From Palsa-295 sp963781105 (lineage in GTDB: Bacteria > Acidobacteriota > Terriglobia > Acidiferrales > UBA7541), in the NCBI GenBank assembly GCA_963781105.1, contig CAWAED010000001.1:124001-188000 (forward strand): DNA of 64,000 bases, given 5' to 3'. The translations under genes and the position numbers were made by a program. Positions 62,990-64,000 of the stretch are shown piece after piece (the first letter of the stretch is position 1; each line of letters opens with the position of its first letter). The notes beneath the pieces were generated by a model. It was not told where the DNA came from. It did no database searches and was given only the letters and a program-made list of their open reading frames with translations.

Positions 62990-63273
62990 ATCACAAACCG
63001 GAAGCGCATATGTTCGAATTGGACAAAACTCTCGCCTGGCACGGATGGCATTCCTTCCGCCGAGGCTTGGCGACAAACCTTCACGCGCTGGGCGTGGACG
63101 ATAAGACGATTCAGGCGATCTTGCGGCATTCGAACATCGGACTCACGATGAACGTGTACGTCAAGAGCGTCCCGGCGTCGGGAGTCAGCGCGATGGATTT
63201 GCTTGGAGCGGAGATGCGAAAAAACTCAATTAACAACAACCTTGCAACAAATCGTACTTCCCTTCCAAACTAG
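62990..63273 (+). pseudogene. Tyrosine recombinase (integrase) C-terminal fragment beside tRNA-Thr
   Basis: About 94 residues of a phage/island-type integrase: WHSFRRGLATNLHALGVDD (with the catalytic H-x2-R) then IQAILRHSNIGLTMNVYVKS with the His and nucleophile Tyr, ending at 63273. The N-terminal two thirds have been replaced by the IS110 remnant. The fragment ends 35 bp from the 3' end of a tRNA gene, the usual place for an integrase next to its attachment site. Confidence 0.85.
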
Positions 63274-63307
63274 GTCCTCGCAAATGCTTCTCTAGCTGAA
63301 GGTTGGA

Positions 63308-63383
63308 TGGAGCCGAGGCCCGGACTTGAACCGGGGACCTGCCGATTACGAATCGGCTGCTCTACCAACTGAGCTACCTCGGC
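63308..63383 (-). tRNA. tRNA-Thr (anticodon CGT)
   Basis: A full cloverleaf on the minus strand. The acceptor stem is GCCGAGG/CCTCGGC. The D arm is in GCTCAGTTGGTAGAGC. The anticodon stem is GCCGA/TCGGC with loop TTCGTAA, giving anticodon CGT (Thr, codon ACG). The T arm is CCCGGTTCAAGTCCGGG. Discriminator T precedes an encoded CCA. The 3' end points towards the accessory region. Confidence 0.95.
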
Positions 63384-63499
63384 GCTGCATCGAATGTAAC
63401 ATCGCGGCGAAAAACCTGTCAAACACTGGCCCAAATGGGTTTCGTGACGATACTGCGCGACGACTAGCAGGAAATTGCAGGGCGCCCACACCGGCCCCT

Positions 63500-63706
63500 T
63501 CAACGCGAGATCGGATACATCAGCCAAGCCACTCCCACGCTAATCACTACAAATAAAGTGAGCGACCACATTGTGTATTTGATCCAGCCGGATGCCGTAC
63601 GTTGCGTGAGGCACGCGAGCGCCATAGAAACGAGCAGCGCGAACAGAAGCATGGCACCGAAGTGACTCAGCCCGAACAAAATTACGATAACAACGCTCGC
63701 GAACAA
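63500..63706 (-). CDS. Small two-TM membrane protein
   Basis: 68 aa from a TTG at 63706, with GGAGG nine bases upstream inside the end of the preceding gene (three bases between genes). Two hydrophobic segments (VVIVILFGLSHFGAMLLFALL; MWSLTLFVVISVGVAWLMY) cover most of the protein. No family assigned. It is co-transcribed with the upstream membrane protein gene and probably works with it. Confidence 0.65.
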   Translation of the reverse strand: MFASVVIVILFGLSHFGAMLLFALLVSMALACLTQRTASGWIKYTMWSLTLFVVISVGVAWLMYPISR

Positions 63707-63709
63707 CGT

Positions 63710-64000
63710 TCAGTCCCTCCGCCTGGACGCAATTTCCAGCACATCGAAGACAGCCAGTACGTTCACTACTCCGGCAGCGGCGATAAATCGCGTCCCATAG
63801 TCTCCCGCAGCGCGAGATATATCGGGCCCGGCGGCTTCGACGATGTGGGCGAGATAGTAGAAAACACCTGACGCCGCGTCCGCGAGAAATCCCAGAGTGC
63901 CAAACGGATCGGTTGAATGCGGGAGAAAAACGTTTCCGCGCATGAGATAGCCCGTAATCGCGAGGCCACCAACCGAGACGAAAAATCCGAGTGCTCTTCC
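63710..64000 (-). CDS. Membrane protein, 5' end beyond the window (possibly DUF6677-like)
   Basis: The frame is open to the right edge: 19 further codons precede the ATG at 63943, so the start is outside. Visible segments include a hydrophobic run (GFFVSVGGLAITGYLM), then LGFLADAASGVFYYLAHIVE and DYGTRFIAAAGVVNVLAVFD. The pattern reminds me of the small DUF6677 membrane proteins of Acidobacteriota, from memory only. It is followed by the 68-aa membrane protein gene, three bases downstream. Confidence 0.6.
   Translation of the reverse strand, partial: GRALGFFVSVGGLAITGYLMRGNVFLPHSTDPFGTLGFLADAASGVFYYLAHIVEAAGPDISRAAGDYGTRFIAAAGVVNVLAVFDVLEIASRRRD

Overview
The window looks like a chromosome segment of a soil-type Acidobacteriota. 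This is inferred from family content: TIGR03436-type VWA proteins, Oar-like carboxypeptidase-regulatory TonB receptors, winged-helix/TPR and winged-helix/PD40 fusion regulators, CHASE2 cyclase plus FecR, multihaem cytochromes, HAF-repeat proteins and a glycine-zipper secreted protein. No rRNA is present and no taxon-specific marker was tested.

Layout. (1) 1-12.6 kb, core-like redox block: a partial HbpS/GlcG-like protein, a soluble transhydrogenase, a pentahaem-type cytochrome c, and a divergent four-gene set comprising a NuoE-NuoF fusion, an unusual Fe-S protein with two cyclic-nucleotide-binding domains, a cytochrome b-like membrane protein and a decahaem cytochrome. A CHASE2 adenylate cyclase follows on the opposite strand. 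The four genes read as an NAD(P)H-to-multihaem electron conduit whose middle subunit could be gated by cAMP. (2) 12.6-19.7 kb: FecR-domain protein, radical SAM enzyme, a large secreted protein and a VWA protein. (3) 19.8-27.4 kb: a minus-strand set in the order response regulator, histidine kinase, TonB receptor, metallophosphoesterase, beta-propeller. (4) 27.5-63.3 kb, accessory region crowded with mobile DNA: three lineages of IS110/IS1111-like elements (two intact copies and two remnants of one lineage, plus one copy each of two others), two IS30, one IS256, one decayed IS1380, an IS91-type element with a frameshifted tyrosine recombinase, and an integrase tail lying against tRNA-Thr(CGT). 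Cargo between them includes a perfectly duplicated lipoprotein gene, winged-helix regulators, a Crp/Fnr regulator, a RibD/DHFR-like reductase, a HAF-repeat protein, a SnoaL-like protein and a Ser/Thr kinase-TPR protein. (5) 63.3-64 kb: tRNA-Thr and two small membrane-protein genes, apparently back in core sequence.

Two systems deserve most attention. The first is the possible cyclic-nucleotide-gated redox complex at 2.3-12.6 kb. The second is the IS110/IS1111 system: three diverged copies share a conserved noncoding 3' region, in the place expected for a bridge RNA, and the intact elements lie next to arms of a dispersed palindromic repeat that may be their insertion target.
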